A DNA stretch of 64,000 nt from Aminobacterium colombiense DSM 12261 (lineage in GTDB: Bacteria; Synergistota; Synergistia; Synergistales; Aminobacteriaceae). A model generated the notes under the pieces. The model was not told where the DNA came from. It was given only the letters and a program-made list of their open reading frames with translations, and made no database searches. The DNA is taken from NCBI RefSeq assembly GCF_000025885.1, contig NC_014011.1:1054001-1118000 (forward strand), written 5' to 3'. Within the stretch, counting starts at the first letter, position 1; each line of letters begins with the position of its first letter. The translations under genes were made by a program, and so were the position numbers. This document shows, in pieces, positions 38,309 to 47,285 of this stretch.

Positions 38309-40129
38309 TTATTTCCTTTCCTTGGCATCATTTTCTTGTGGTTCTACCTGTATTATTTCACGAAGGAGGCCTTCCACCACATAATCTGTTTTAAAGATGC
38401 GCAATGTCCCCTCGTCAAGCCTTCTTTCCTTGGTCTGACTCAAAAGCTCACGATCTTCTTTTGTTGGCCCCGGCTTCGCTCCATCATCAGGAACTTTATC
38501 ATAGTTCAGTTCTAATATAACCTCATTGTTAGTTTCAAGAGCGTTAATTTCTTTCAGCATCTGGTCAAAATTATCAATAGACTTCCACCCCTGGACAATA
38601 GCCTCTTCTTCAAGGGGCATGATTCCACCGCCACGCACCGCGACCTCAACTGATCCGGCAGCATTTTGGGGCACCATCAGTTCAAATTTCTTTTTTGTCT
38701 GTTCTCCCCGGTAGGGACGCAATGTTATTTCCACAGGAACCTTTTCACCTGGGAGAAAGGTTTCACCTTCAACTTCCAGGCCCTCAATATATATAACGTT
38801 GGGTTTTTGTGTTATCTCCACAGCGAGGTGAAAGCCCAGCGGATAGACCTCCTTATAAGGATTCAGGGAGATCGCTTTCATTATTTCTCTAATCTCGCTA
38901 AGAGCTTCATCGCCAATATCTTTGTCTGAAAAGAACATGTTACTTCGAGTCCACCCTTTTGGGAGGCCAAACCCCTCTATCTGCAGAGAAATCCTTGCCG
39001 TCCCTTCTCCAATTCTTCCCCATAGGCGGTCAATCAAGCCCGTAAAAAGGGTTGATGTCATATCAGAGTTCACAAAGGGATCTGATACGATATGGAACCG
39101 CTTTAAGTCTCTCTGGTTTCGATCAATATCCCTAAAACGAAAGGAGGCATCCACAGATGGAGTAAAGTAACCTACTTGGCCACCAACAGCCTCTGCTCGA
39201 TCCTGAGTCACCGTTCCTATAATTCGCGAGAAGCTGCCCACTTTAAATGGACTTTCCAAACTCGGGATGACATTATGTACCTGAACTTTTGTGGCAGGGA
39301 AGGCTACAACGCCTTTCTGTAGAAAAGGATGCCCGAAAGCTAAAAAACGCCCCTTTTCATCAATGGATGTTACAGTACCAATAGTTCCAACTGTTACGTC
39401 ACCCCATGCCAGAAGAACCCCTACCGCCTCCCCTGGGACCAACTGACTGCTGTAGTCTACCAGTTGTCCCTCGCCATTTAATCCTCCGGCAAGGACTGCC
39501 TTTCCTCCCAGAAAGGTCCCAAGACGATCTGCTGTCCTCTGGCTGACTCCACCAACTTGAAGGGGAGCTGCTTTTTTGATCAACCCTGTAATCTCATTTT
39601 CCTTTTCATCCTCTTTTTCTTGTTCCAGTTCAAGTTCATGTTCTTCCGGAGGAAAAACCGATAGTTGTGGAAGTTTCTGTCTTTCATCTGGCCATTCCCA
39701 AATAGACATCATATCTTCTATAGGGGTTACGTACCCAATATCATGCTCGCTAAAATTAAAACCGTATCCTATTGCTCCTATGAGTTTTTTATTGATATAA
39801 ACAGGGCTTCCGCTCATCCCTGCCGCAATGCCCCCTGTCTTTTTTATAATATCACCGCCAGCACGTACCATAATCAAATGGCGCGGCCTGCTTTCAAGCT
39901 GGGGGACTACGCTTATTATCTCTATGGGAAAGGATACTACATCTTCACCTTGAATAACGGTCAAAGCTTCCCCTTTCATTCCCGGCTTGATCTCACTGAG
40001 AGGAAGAATTGGTACAGATGAAGCAAAAGAAACTGAAGAGGCAAAACCTGTTTCTATTAATATTGTGAGTAAAATTAAAATGGAAACAATGCCAACGGAA
40101 ACTTTGCTTCGTACATAACGTTCTATCAA
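38309..40129 (-). CDS. Exported SpoIVB-like peptidase (S55 family)
   Basis: About 606 residues. The N-terminus has a basic start and a hydrophobic stretch (SIVILLTILIETG-like region, about residues 11-29), a signal peptide or anchor. The S55 domain carries GDIIKKTGGIAAGMSGSPVY, similar to the SpoIVB catalytic region with its Asp and Ser (here about residues 93 and 106). A second S55-type segment, FLAFGHPFLQKG, follows near 280. The C-terminal half is unassigned. The start is TTG 40129 with AGGAGG six bases upstream; the frame is open to 40183, but that part lies in prfB. No sporulation genes are near, so the substrate is unknown. Confidence 0.85.
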   Translation of the reverse strand: MIERYVRSKVSVGIVSILILLTILIETGFASSVSFASSVPILPLSEIKPGMKGEALTVIQGEDVVSFPIEIISVVPQLESRPRHLIMVRAGGDIIKKTGGIAAGMSGSPVYINKKLIGAIGYGFNFSEHDIGYVTPIEDMMSIWEWPDERQKLPQLSVFPPEEHELELEQEKEDEKENEITGLIKKAAPLQVGGVSQRTADRLGTFLGGKAVLAGGLNGEGQLVDYSSQLVPGEAVGVLLAWGDVTVGTIGTVTSIDEKGRFLAFGHPFLQKGVVAFPATKVQVHNVIPSLESPFKVGSFSRIIGTVTQDRAEAVGGQVGYFTPSVDASFRFRDIDRNQRDLKRFHIVSDPFVNSDMTSTLFTGLIDRLWGRIGEGTARISLQIEGFGLPKGWTRSNMFFSDKDIGDEALSEIREIMKAISLNPYKEVYPLGFHLAVEITQKPNVIYIEGLEVEGETFLPGEKVPVEITLRPYRGEQTKKKFELMVPQNAAGSVEVAVRGGGIMPLEEEAIVQGWKSIDNFDQMLKEINALETNNEVILELNYDKVPDDGAKPGPTKEDRELLSQTKERRLDEGTLRIFKTDYVVEGLLREIIQVEPQENDAKERK

Positions 40130-40158
40130 GACTATCCTCCTCCTAACCACTCTATTCG

Positions 40159-41266
40159 CTATTTGCTGCCAAGTTTCTTCCAACGCAAGTAGGCCATTAT
40201 GAAGTCGTCAATATCTCCATCTAGCACGGCCTGCACATTCCCCGTTTCCTCTCCAGTCCTGTGATCTTTGACGAGGGTATAGGGGTGAAGGACATATGAA
40301 CGGATCTGACTCCCCCAGCTTATTTCTTTTTTCTCTCCTATAATGGTATCCATTTCGTTTCTTCGCTCTTCAATGGCCCTCTCATAGAGCTTGCTCTTCA
40401 GAACCTGCATTGCCACAGCTTTATTCATATGCTGAGAACGCTCATTCTGGCAGCTTACCACAATACCGGAGGGGAAATGGGTTATACGAACTGCTGAGTC
40501 AGTCATGTTGACATGCTGGCCGCCAGCTCCGCTTGATCGGTAGGTATCGATCCGCAAGTCTTCAGTCCGTATCTCTATGTCTTCATCTTCAGGAAGTTCA
40601 GGAACAATATCCACAGAAGCAAAACTCGTATGACGTCTCCCCGCTGAATCAAAGGGCGAAATCCTGACGAGACGATGAACACCCTTTTCAGACTTTAAAT
40701 ACCCATAGGCATAGCTACCTTCAACAAGTAATGTAACGTTGCTAATTCCGCCTTCTGAATCTTTGATCAAGTCGAGTACCTTTACACGAAAGTCATTCTG
40801 TTCCATCCATCGCGCATACATCCTATAAAGCATTTCTGCCCAATCCTGGGAATCCAGACCGCCTGATCCTGCATGGACAGACACAATAGCATTGCCCTGG
40901 TCATAATCTTCACTCAGAAGCTCAATAAGCTGCTGGCGTTCTATTTCTTTTTTAAGGGAAAATGCTTTCTGCTCAAAATCCTTTTGAAGCTCTCTGTCTT
41001 CTTCTTCCTTAAGCATCTCTTCTATGATTTCAAGATCCTCATAGTCTTCGGCTATCTTCTTCCAGGAATCAAGTTTGTCCTGATAGCGAGCCAATTCCTG
41101 TGTTACTTTCCTTGCCTCATCACTTCCCCAGAAATCCGGTTTTAAAGTCTTTTCTTCCAGTTCTTGTATTTTTATCTCCAAAATGGGCAGGTCAAAGACT
41201 TTCCTGCAGTTCATCTTTTAAGGAACGCAGTTCCTCCAATACTGTAGAGTTTGGAATTGTTGCCAT
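40159..41266 (-). CDS. prfB: Peptide chain release factor 2, with programmed +1 frameshift
   Basis: Reads UGA and UAA stop codons. The GGQ motif (SSGAGGQHVN) and the RF2-type SPF tripeptide (RISPFDSAG) are present. The main frame alone starts too late. An ATG at 41266 opens a 24-codon frame that ends in CTT-TGA-C; shifting +1 there joins it to DLPILEIKIQELEEK and gives 368 residues, the normal size. An AGGAAA sequence stands at the place of the internal Shine-Dalgarno that promotes shifting. This is the autoregulatory circuit known from E. coli: low RF2 favours frameshifting and RF2 synthesis. It is divergent from selD. Confidence 0.96.
41191..41205 (-). other. prfB frameshift site
   Basis: On the minus strand AGGAAA, GT, then CTT TGA C. 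The P-site codon CTT can slip to TTT when TGA waits for RF2. The TGA is codon 25 at 41194-41192; the E. coli site is at codon 26 with an almost identical CTTTGAC. Confidence 0.93.
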
Positions 41267-41494
41267 AATTCCAAATGCCCCCTTTACAAAATGCTGTATA
41301 ATTTTCTTCAAGCATTTTATTATAACATTCTGATTGAGCTGTAATTGCTTTTATTCCAAAGAATTGTAAAGATAAAACATACTAAATATCCACCATATAA
41401 AGTGCACCTTTTAATAGAGGTGCCTCTTTAAGAAAGCTATGTCTTTTTGTTATAATTATTATTGCGTTTAAACATCAAAGGAGGCCTTCGCGCT
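41267..41494. promoter_or_regulatory. Divergent prfB/selD control region
   Basis: A 228-base region. For selD, TTAAGA (41429-41434) and TATAAT (41452-41457) are 17 bases apart. For prfB, a TATAAT lies at 41324-41319 on the minus strand, without a clear -35. A hairpin with GCACCT (41405-41410) and AGGTGC (41419-41424) sits just upstream of the selD -35 and could be an operator. AAAGGAGG stands ten bases before the selD ATG. Confidence 0.6.
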
Positions 41495-42541
41495 ATGCGA
41501 TTAACAGAACTCTCTAAAACAAGTGGCTGAGCAGCCAAAATAGGTCCGGCGGACCTGGAAAAGATTTTGCGGGATCTCCCTCCCGTAAAAGATGACCGTA
41601 TTATTTCGACATGGGCATCAGGAGAAGATGCGGCTCTTTGGATCATTGATCAGAAGCGTCTTGGCATATTGACCCTGGATTTTATAACACCTATTGTGGA
41701 TAACCCAAGAAAATGGGGGGAAATCGCTGCGTGCAACTCCATAAGCGATGTTTTCGCCATGGGTGGACGTCCGATAGTGGCCCTAAATATCGTGGGCTTC
41801 CCTGTTAAAAAACTTGATATAGAGGTATTGCGGCAAGTTCTGGAAGGCGGCTACGCAAAAGTCAGGGAAGCAGGGGCTTTTCTAGTAGGAGGCCATAGTG
41901 TAGAAGACGATGAACCTAAATATGGCCTTGCGGTGTATGGAGAAGTGTCCAGAGATCATCCATGGCAAGTTATAGGATCCATGCCAGAAGACGCCCTAAT
42001 ACTGACAAAGCCGGTAGGGACAGGCGTTATAGCTACTGGAATCAAAGCGGACATGATCGAAGATCCTATGGGACCAGAGGAAGCCATACGCTGGATGACA
42101 ACACTGAACAATGTTCCCCTTGTTCTTCCGCAGCACCTTCTTGATGAGGTTCATGCCTGTACAGATGTAACAGGTTTTGGCCTAATAGGTCATGCCCTTG
42201 ATATGCTTTCAACCAAAGAACTGAATCTATGTCTCGGCCTTCATAATGTTCCTCTTCTTCCCGGGGTCATAGAGCTGGCAGAGAGCGGGCTCGTACCTGC
42301 AGGAACGTATAACAACAGAATCCAGTACGAGAATAGTGTTGTCGAAATTGAAACTTTGCAGGAAGAAAGGGTCGACATGCTTTATGATGCCCAGACATCA
42401 GGCGGATTGCTTCTCTCCGTTCACAAAGATCATGTGCCGGCGGTGATAGCCGCTTTAAAAGAAGCTGGTTTCGAAAAAACTGAATGTATCGGTTATTTCA
42501 AGAAAGGGCAGGGACAGATTGAAATTGTCCATAACGTTTAG
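41495..42541 (+). CDS. selD: Selenophosphate synthetase containing selenocysteine
   Basis: Makes selenophosphate, the selenium donor for selenocysteine and selenouridine. From ATG 41495 the frame reads MRLTELSKTSG, then TGA at 41528-41530, then AAKIGPADLEKIL and the rest of SelD without a break (348 residues). The TGA aligns with the catalytic Cys17 of E. coli SelD, so it encodes selenocysteine at residue 12, as in many SelD proteins of the SGUAAKIGP type. A start downstream of the TGA (TTG 41567) would lose the catalytic residue and the lysine. Later motifs include LTLDFITPIVDNP and GGHSVEDDEPKYG. selA, selB and selC must be elsewhere. Confidence 0.95.
41528..41556 (+). other. Selenocysteine UGA and candidate bacterial SECIS hairpin of selD
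   Basis: Eleven bases after the TGA an exact six-base-pair hairpin forms, AGGTCC, loop GGC, GGACCT (41542-41556). Position fits a bacterial SECIS, which SelB reads just downstream of the UGA. The apical loop is small unless the top C-G pair opens. Confidence 0.8.
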
Positions 42542-42571
42542 TAATATAAGACTATAGCATGACTTTTAATT

Positions 42572-42599
42572 AAACTCCCTCATTAAAATGAGGGAGTTT
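42572..42599 (+). terminator. Terminator-like hairpin after selD
   Basis: Twelve base pairs (AAACTCCCTCAT with ATGAGGGAGTTT) and a TAAA loop. The T-run is weak (TTTC), so some transcripts may read on into the MFS gene 18 bases downstream. Confidence 0.75.
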
Positions 42600-42616
42600 C
42601 AAAGGGGCTCTACTCT

Positions 42617-43813
42617 ATGCGCAAAACTTTATCATCTCATCATAGCTACATTTTATTGACTCTTTCCTTGGCGCTTTTCTGTGCAATGCTCGGAGTTGGA
42701 GTTATCAGCCCTATTTTGCCGATTTACGCATCAAAGCTTGGTGCAAGCGGAATCCTCATGGGGTTAATATTCGGAACTTTCCCTTTTGCAAGAACTGGGG
42801 GAATGATACTAAGCAGTGAACTTGCAGAACGTTTTGATAGAAAACGTTTGCTAAGTGCCGGTTTGCTAGTCTATTCACTAGCATCTTTGGCTTATATTCA
42901 TGCGGAAACAACTGAATCCCTTATTACGATCCGTTTTTTCCACGGACTTGGCTCCGCCTTTGTCGTTCCTATTGCTATGGCTATAGGTGCGGATATTGCG
43001 GAAAAGGGTAAAGAGGGAGTCTTTTTCGGCACCTTGCAGGGAGCGCATTTTCTGGGGATTGGTTTTGGTCCCCTTATCAGTGGTGTCCTTACAGACCATT
43101 TCGGGTGGCATGTTCCTTTTTACTTTATGACAGCTCTCACTGCTTTAGCTCTAGTTATGGTTATCAAAAAACTCCCCGTAGAGCTGACTGCCAAACCTTC
43201 TTCCAGCGGCCAAATGCTTTCTTCTATTGGTGGAATGATAAGGAACTCTGCCCTTCGTACATGTTTTTATTACCAATTCTGCTTTGCCATGTGTCGGGGC
43301 ACAATGCTCATGGCCATTCCCCTTATGGCGGCCGGTTTGTCCCTATCCTTCTCACAAATAGGAATAATATTATCTCTGAACTCTCTTACAACTGGTGTAC
43401 TGCAAAGATATTTCGGGAAACTCGCAGACAAGATATCCCGGTATAACCTGATCATCATAGGGGGTATCATTTCGGGGATAGTTTTTATGATCATTCCTTT
43501 TTTCAATACTTTCATAGGACTCACAGTGGCAAGTGTAATTTTCGGCGTAGGACATGCTCTTTCGTCGCCATCCCTTGCAGCTATCGCTGCAGAAAACAGT
43601 TTCATGTTTGGCAGCGGCAGGACCATGGGTGTATTTAACATTTTCTTTAGTCTCGGCTTGATGACCGGCCCAGTTCTCAATGGTTTTGTAGTTCAATCAA
43701 CTCTTTCTCTCAGTCCCTTCCATGTGTTAGCTGTTTTTATTTTTTCAGCCACAATTCCCTTCCTCTTTCTTATAAAAAAGAAAGAAGTATCTACTGTGGA
43801 AAACGTTGATTAA
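42617..43813 (+). CDS. Major facilitator superfamily transporter
   Basis: A 398-residue membrane protein with about 12 hydrophobic segments. The loop between segments 2 and 3 has ELAERFDRKRLL, a version of the MFS GxxxDRxGRR motif. It resembles drug/metabolite antiporters of the DHA1 group, but the substrate cannot be read. AAAGGGG lies nine bases before the ATG. Its TAA stop overlaps the stop of the convergent next gene. Confidence 0.85.
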   Translation: MRKTLSSHHSYILLTLSLALFCAMLGVGVISPILPIYASKLGASGILMGLIFGTFPFARTGGMILSSELAERFDRKRLLSAGLLVYSLASLAYIHAETTESLITIRFFHGLGSAFVVPIAMAIGADIAEKGKEGVFFGTLQGAHFLGIGFGPLISGVLTDHFGWHVPFYFMTALTALALVMVIKKLPVELTAKPSSSGQMLSSIGGMIRNSALRTCFYYQFCFAMCRGTMLMAIPLMAAGLSLSFSQIGIILSLNSLTTGVLQRYFGKLADKISRYNLIIIGGIISGIVFMIIPFFNTFIGLTVASVIFGVGHALSSPSLAAIAAENSFMFGSGRTMGVFNIFFSLGLMTGPVLNGFVVQSTLSLSPFHVLAVFIFSATIPFLFLIKKKEVSTVENVD

Positions 43814-44688
43814 CTTCCACCCGAGGAAGCCGCGTTCCAAATCGCCAAGTATTGATCGTACAGAGAAAGAATAATATCTTGTCCAATATCAGGATATTCC
43901 AATAGGACAACACCAAGGCTTTTACTCTCTAAAAGCACTTTATGAATAGAGACCGGGCTTTTCATATCAAATAGCACCGGGACGTTGTTCTTTCGGCATT
44001 CCTCGATTTTTTGTTTAAGGCCATCCAGAGAGTCTCCTTTGGCCCACTCCTTCCAAAGCTCATCCTCTGGATGAAGAATCTCGCATTGCGCTGCACGTAA
44101 AAACTCAACGAAGCCCTTGGAGAGGTTGAAAACCTTTTTCCCTTTTAGCAACTGCCGTCCAAGAAGGACAGTACTCTCAAGACGCCCTTGGAACTCGGCC
44201 AGCCGACGTTGATAGAAAAAGTAATGTTCATGATCAAGACTCGAAAAAATGTTCATAATCCTTTGTGCTATAAAAGGGAGGACTGATGGGTCTGTAAAAT
44301 ATGTGTCCGCCTCTTCGTAAGAAAAAGGCAGATGTGTATATAGAACAAAAAGATTCTTCTGAGATGACTGGATGCCATATTTCAGTGCCTCATCATAATC
44401 TAAAGCAATAAAATGGCTGCCAGCGGGAACTTTTTTTATAGAAAGCTTATTTATTCCACCATCTTCTGCCCATTGGCCTAATGGCTTAACATTGATGAAA
44501 ACACCTCCCATAAAATTAGCAACTACAGAAAGCCATGGAGAAGTTATCCATACGTCCATGGCAAAGACTTCGGAAGAAAAGGAAAACAGACAGAAGAGCA
44601 ACAGCAAAAATCTTGCCGCACCCTTTCGAAACCGAGAAATTCCTGGGTTAGCTTTCTTTTTCACAGATAACCACGTCATTCTTGCCAT
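43810..44688 (-). CDS. Exported protein resembling ZnuA/TroA metal-binding proteins, degenerate
   Basis: A 292-residue protein with a basic N-terminus and a hydrophobic export signal (ARFLLLLFCLFSFSSEVFA). The middle part DPSVLPFIAQRIMNIFSSLD followed by YYQRRLAEFQGRLE-like residues resembles zinc/manganese ABC binding proteins. The usual metal ligands (His in the HxYEPSP region, His of the NPHxW motif) are not evident, and there are no transporter genes beside it. It overlaps pyrR and the start is uncertain. It may bind a different ligand or have lost transport function. Confidence 0.55.
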   Translation of the reverse strand: MARMTWLSVKKKANPGISRFRKGAARFLLLLFCLFSFSSEVFAMDVWITSPWLSVVANFMGGVFINVKPLGQWAEDGGINKLSIKKVPAGSHFIALDYDEALKYGIQSSQKNLFVLYTHLPFSYEEADTYFTDPSVLPFIAQRIMNIFSSLDHEHYFFYQRRLAEFQGRLESTVLLGRQLLKGKKVFNLSKGFVEFLRAAQCEILHPEDELWKEWAKGDSLDGLKQKIEECRKNNVPVLFDMKSPVSIHKVLLESKSLGVVLLEYPDIGQDIILSLYDQYLAIWNAASSGGS

Positions 44689-45193
44689 CTATTTCTTCTA
44701 CACGTACTTCCACTATTTCGTTGGAAGATGTGGGAACCTTTTTGCCGCAATAATCAGGCTGGATTGGAAGCTCCCTATGCCCACGATCAATAAGGACAGC
44801 CAGCTGAACAACTGATGGGCGCCCTAAATCCATAAGGGCGTCGAGGGCAGCGCGGACTGTTCGTCCCGTGTAGATCACATCATCCACTAAAACCACTTTT
44901 GCTCCGTTCACATCGAAGGGAATAGACGTGCTTTGAACAACCGGCTGTTCATGAAGGAGGGTGAGGTCATCCCTGTAAAGCGTTATGTCAAGTTCGCCAG
45001 CAGGTATTTTTACCTTTTCCTGTTTTTTAAACAAATTCTGGAGATGCTTGGCCAAAAAAACGCCGCGTCTTTGAATACCTACTAAAGCTATATTCTCTGT
45101 TCCTCTGTTTTTTTCAATAATTTCATTGACGATTCGTTTGAAAACCCTTTCCATATCGTCGCTGTTCATAATTATTGCTTTTTCCCTGAGCAT
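44648..45193 (-). CDS. pyrR: PyrR, pyrimidine operon attenuator / uracil phosphoribosyltransferase
   Basis: A 181-residue phosphoribosyltransferase-fold protein. The PRPP-binding motif is VVLVDDVIYTGRTVRAAL, and VGIQRRGVFLA and LIDRGHRELP are typical of PyrR. In Firmicutes it binds pyr mRNA in response to UMP; no pyr gene or PyrR-binding loop is visible here. The ATG at 45193, with GGAGGG eight bases upstream, is preferred to the TTG two codons earlier. Confidence 0.93.
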   Translation of the reverse strand: MLREKAIIMNSDDMERVFKRIVNEIIEKNRGTENIALVGIQRRGVFLAKHLQNLFKKQEKVKIPAGELDITLYRDDLTLLHEQPVVQSTSIPFDVNGAKVVLVDDVIYTGRTVRAALDALMDLGRPSVVQLAVLIDRGHRELPIQPDYCGKKVPTSSNEIVEVRVEEIDGKNDVVICEKES

Positions 45194-45214
45194 TTCCAAG
45201 GCCCTCCATAATGG

Positions 45215-45937
45215 TTATTTTTTACACCCCAAACCTACCTGTTTCAACGCTCGCTGCGCCGCTAGAGTTTCCGCTACTTTAATAGAATGCCCCTGGCCGC
45301 TCCCGTAAAGCTGCCCATCTATTTTAAGCTGAACTGTAAAAATCGGCATGTGAGGGGGGCCTTCTGTTGAAATAACCACATAACAGGGCTGCCCTAAACC
45401 TCTTTTTTGTGTTTCTTCCTGTATGAGAGATTTTGGGTCGCTATTCTTGTCATAAGCGTTAATGTTCGATTGGAAAAAAAGATATCTCCGCACAACGTTT
45501 TGGGCTGCCGCAAATCCGCCATCTGAAAAAACTGCACCTAATACAGCTTCAGACGTATCAGCAATTATAGACGCACTCGCTCCTTGCTGTTCTAGGCCCT
45601 TTCCCAAACGGATGATCTGTGGCAACCCTATGGATTTTCCCCATACTGATAATGCATTTTTGCAAACAAGATTTGAACGGTATCGAGTGAGGGTACCCTC
45701 GTCAACATCAGGATATCCGTTAAAAAGATTAGCTGAAACAATTAATTCAAGAACAGCGTCTCCCAAAAACTCTAAACGCTCGTTATGAAAATGGAGGCCC
45801 TTTTCATGTGCATAAGAAGCATGGGTTAGGGCCTCCTGGAGAATTTCCTTTTTTGAAAAAAGGTACCCTAACCGTTCCTGGAAGGAGGCAAGCTCTCGTT
45901 GCCACCATTGCTCCCTCTCTGATAAGCTCCCTTTCAA
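45215..45937 (-). CDS. rnc: Ribonuclease III
   Basis: Double-strand-specific RNase that processes rRNA and mRNA. The 240-residue protein has the signature NERLEFLGDAVLEL, the second catalytic acidic segment DTSEAVLGAVF, and a C-terminal double-stranded-RNA-binding domain (DPKSLIQEETQKRG onward). The start is TTG 45937 after GAGGGGT. It follows fabF by four bases, like the fab-rnc clusters of Firmicutes. Confidence 0.96.
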   Translation of the reverse strand: MKGSLSEREQWWQRELASFQERLGYLFSKKEILQEALTHASYAHEKGLHFHNERLEFLGDAVLELIVSANLFNGYPDVDEGTLTRYRSNLVCKNALSVWGKSIGLPQIIRLGKGLEQQGASASIIADTSEAVLGAVFSDGGFAAAQNVVRRYLFFQSNINAYDKNSDPKSLIQEETQKRGLGQPCYVVISTEGPPHMPIFTVQLKIDGQLYGSGQGHSIKVAETLAAQRALKQVGLGCKK

Positions 45938-45941
45938 AATT

Positions 45942-47180
45942 TTACCCCTCGAATTTCTGGATTGCTACAACTGCGTTATGCCCGCCAAAACCAAAGCTAT
46001 TAACGAGAAGACGGGCGACATCTTTAGAAACGGCCTCTGTCCCCACAACATTAATAGCGCACTCTGGATCTGGAGTTTCATAGTTTCTTGTTGGATGAAT
46101 AACTCCCTCTGCAATTGTCTGGATTGCGGCTATGGTTTCAAGGGCTCCTGCTGCTCCCAAACAGTGTCCTATCATAGATTTTGTTGAGTTAACGTGAACT
46201 TTCGGCGTATGGTCGCCAAAAACAGTATTTATTGCCATGGCTTCCATTTTATCATTGAGCTCTGTCGATGTCCCATGGGCATTGATATAGTCTACATCTT
46301 CAGGAAGCCATTTTGCCTGACGCATGGCCTGGCGCATAGCTCTTACAGCTCCATCACCCTGGGGGTCTGGCGCCGTTATGTGGCTCGCATCGCATGTAGA
46401 GCCATATCCCACTATCTCGCCATAGATCGTAGCTCCTCTTTTTTTGGCATGCTCGAGCTCTTCTAAAACAAGAACCCCTGCCCCTTCTCCCATAACGAAC
46501 CCGTCACGATCCTTATCAAAAGGACGAGATGCGCGTTCTGGTTCGTCATTTCGAGTAGAGAGAGCTTTCATTGCCGCAAAACCAGCTATGCTTATGGAAC
46601 GAAGGGCTGCTTCTGTCCCTCCAGCTAGAATAATGTCAGCATCATCACGCAATATGGAGTAATATGCTTCGCCAATGCTATTCGTTCCAGTGGCACAAGC
46701 TGTAACAACACACATATTGGGGCCCTTGGCACCATATCTGATAGCCACATAGGCCGTTGACATATTACTGATCATCATAGGGATAAAGAAGGGACTTACC
46801 CGTCTTGGTCCTTTTTCAATAAGGGTCTGAAAGTTGTTAAATGTGGTTTCAATACCCCCCTGACCTGTTCCAATATAAACTCCGAATCTATTCGAATCCA
46901 GGCTCGTTACATCCAGATGGGCATCCTCAACTGCAAGATCTGCAGCAGCAACGGCAAAATGAATTACCCGATCCGATCGTTTTGCCTCTTTTTTGTCAAG
47001 CCAAAGTGTTGGGTCAAAATCTTTTATCTCGGCGCCAAAGGTTACCGGGAGATCACTGGCATCAAATGTGGAAAAAGGTAAAACTCCGTTTTTCCCTTCT
47101 TTAAGAGCCTGCCAAAAGTTTTCCCTACCATTCGCGATTGGGCTGACAAGACCAAGCCCTGTGATAACTACCCTTCTCAA
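45942..47180 (-). CDS. fabF: 3-Oxoacyl-ACP synthase II
   Basis: Condensing enzyme of fatty-acid elongation, 412 residues. The active Cys162 is in VVTACATGTN, the two histidines are in NAHGTSTELND and SMIGHCLGAAGA, and the C-terminus has NSFGFGGHNA. It lies after acpP in the fab run. Confidence 0.97.
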   Translation of the reverse strand: MRRVVITGLGLVSPIANGRENFWQALKEGKNGVLPFSTFDASDLPVTFGAEIKDFDPTLWLDKKEAKRSDRVIHFAVAAADLAVEDAHLDVTSLDSNRFGVYIGTGQGGIETTFNNFQTLIEKGPRRVSPFFIPMMISNMSTAYVAIRYGAKGPNMCVVTACATGTNSIGEAYYSILRDDADIILAGGTEAALRSISIAGFAAMKALSTRNDEPERASRPFDKDRDGFVMGEGAGVLVLEELEHAKKRGATIYGEIVGYGSTCDASHITAPDPQGDGAVRAMRQAMRQAKWLPEDVDYINAHGTSTELNDKMEAMAINTVFGDHTPKVHVNSTKSMIGHCLGAAGALETIAAIQTIAEGVIHPTRNYETPDPECAINVVGTEAVSKDVARLLVNSFGFGGHNAVVAIQKFEG

Positions 47181-47228
47181 ATTATGTCACTCCTCACCGT
47201 TCAGGGATAGGGCGTTTCATTGTTTTGG

Positions 47229-47266
47229 AAGGCCGGAGGATGTTAAAATCTTTCCCCTCCGGCCTT
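47229..47266 (-). terminator. Hairpin between acpP and fabF
   Basis: An 11-base-pair stem (AAGGCCGGAGG with CCTCCGGCCTT) around a 16-base loop. No T-run follows on the minus strand, so it is more likely a processing or stabilising element that could raise acpP mRNA relative to fabF than a full terminator. Confidence 0.55.
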
Positions 47267-47285
47267 TACGATGCATTTATTGTGT

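Noticed and set aside
40159-41214. prfB starting at ATG 41214 in a single frame
   Set aside because: Its first residues (MNCRKVF) are not RF2-like, while the frameshifted reading restores the full N-terminus.
41405-41424. Hairpin upstream of selD as a terminator
   Set aside because: Only six pairs, no T-run, and no gene that would end there; it is kept as a possible operator only.
41567-42541. selD read as a shorter gene starting at TTG 41567
   Set aside because: This start is after the UGA and lacks the catalytic residue and the conserved AAKIGP segment; the upstream frame has a good ribosome-binding site and SelD homology.
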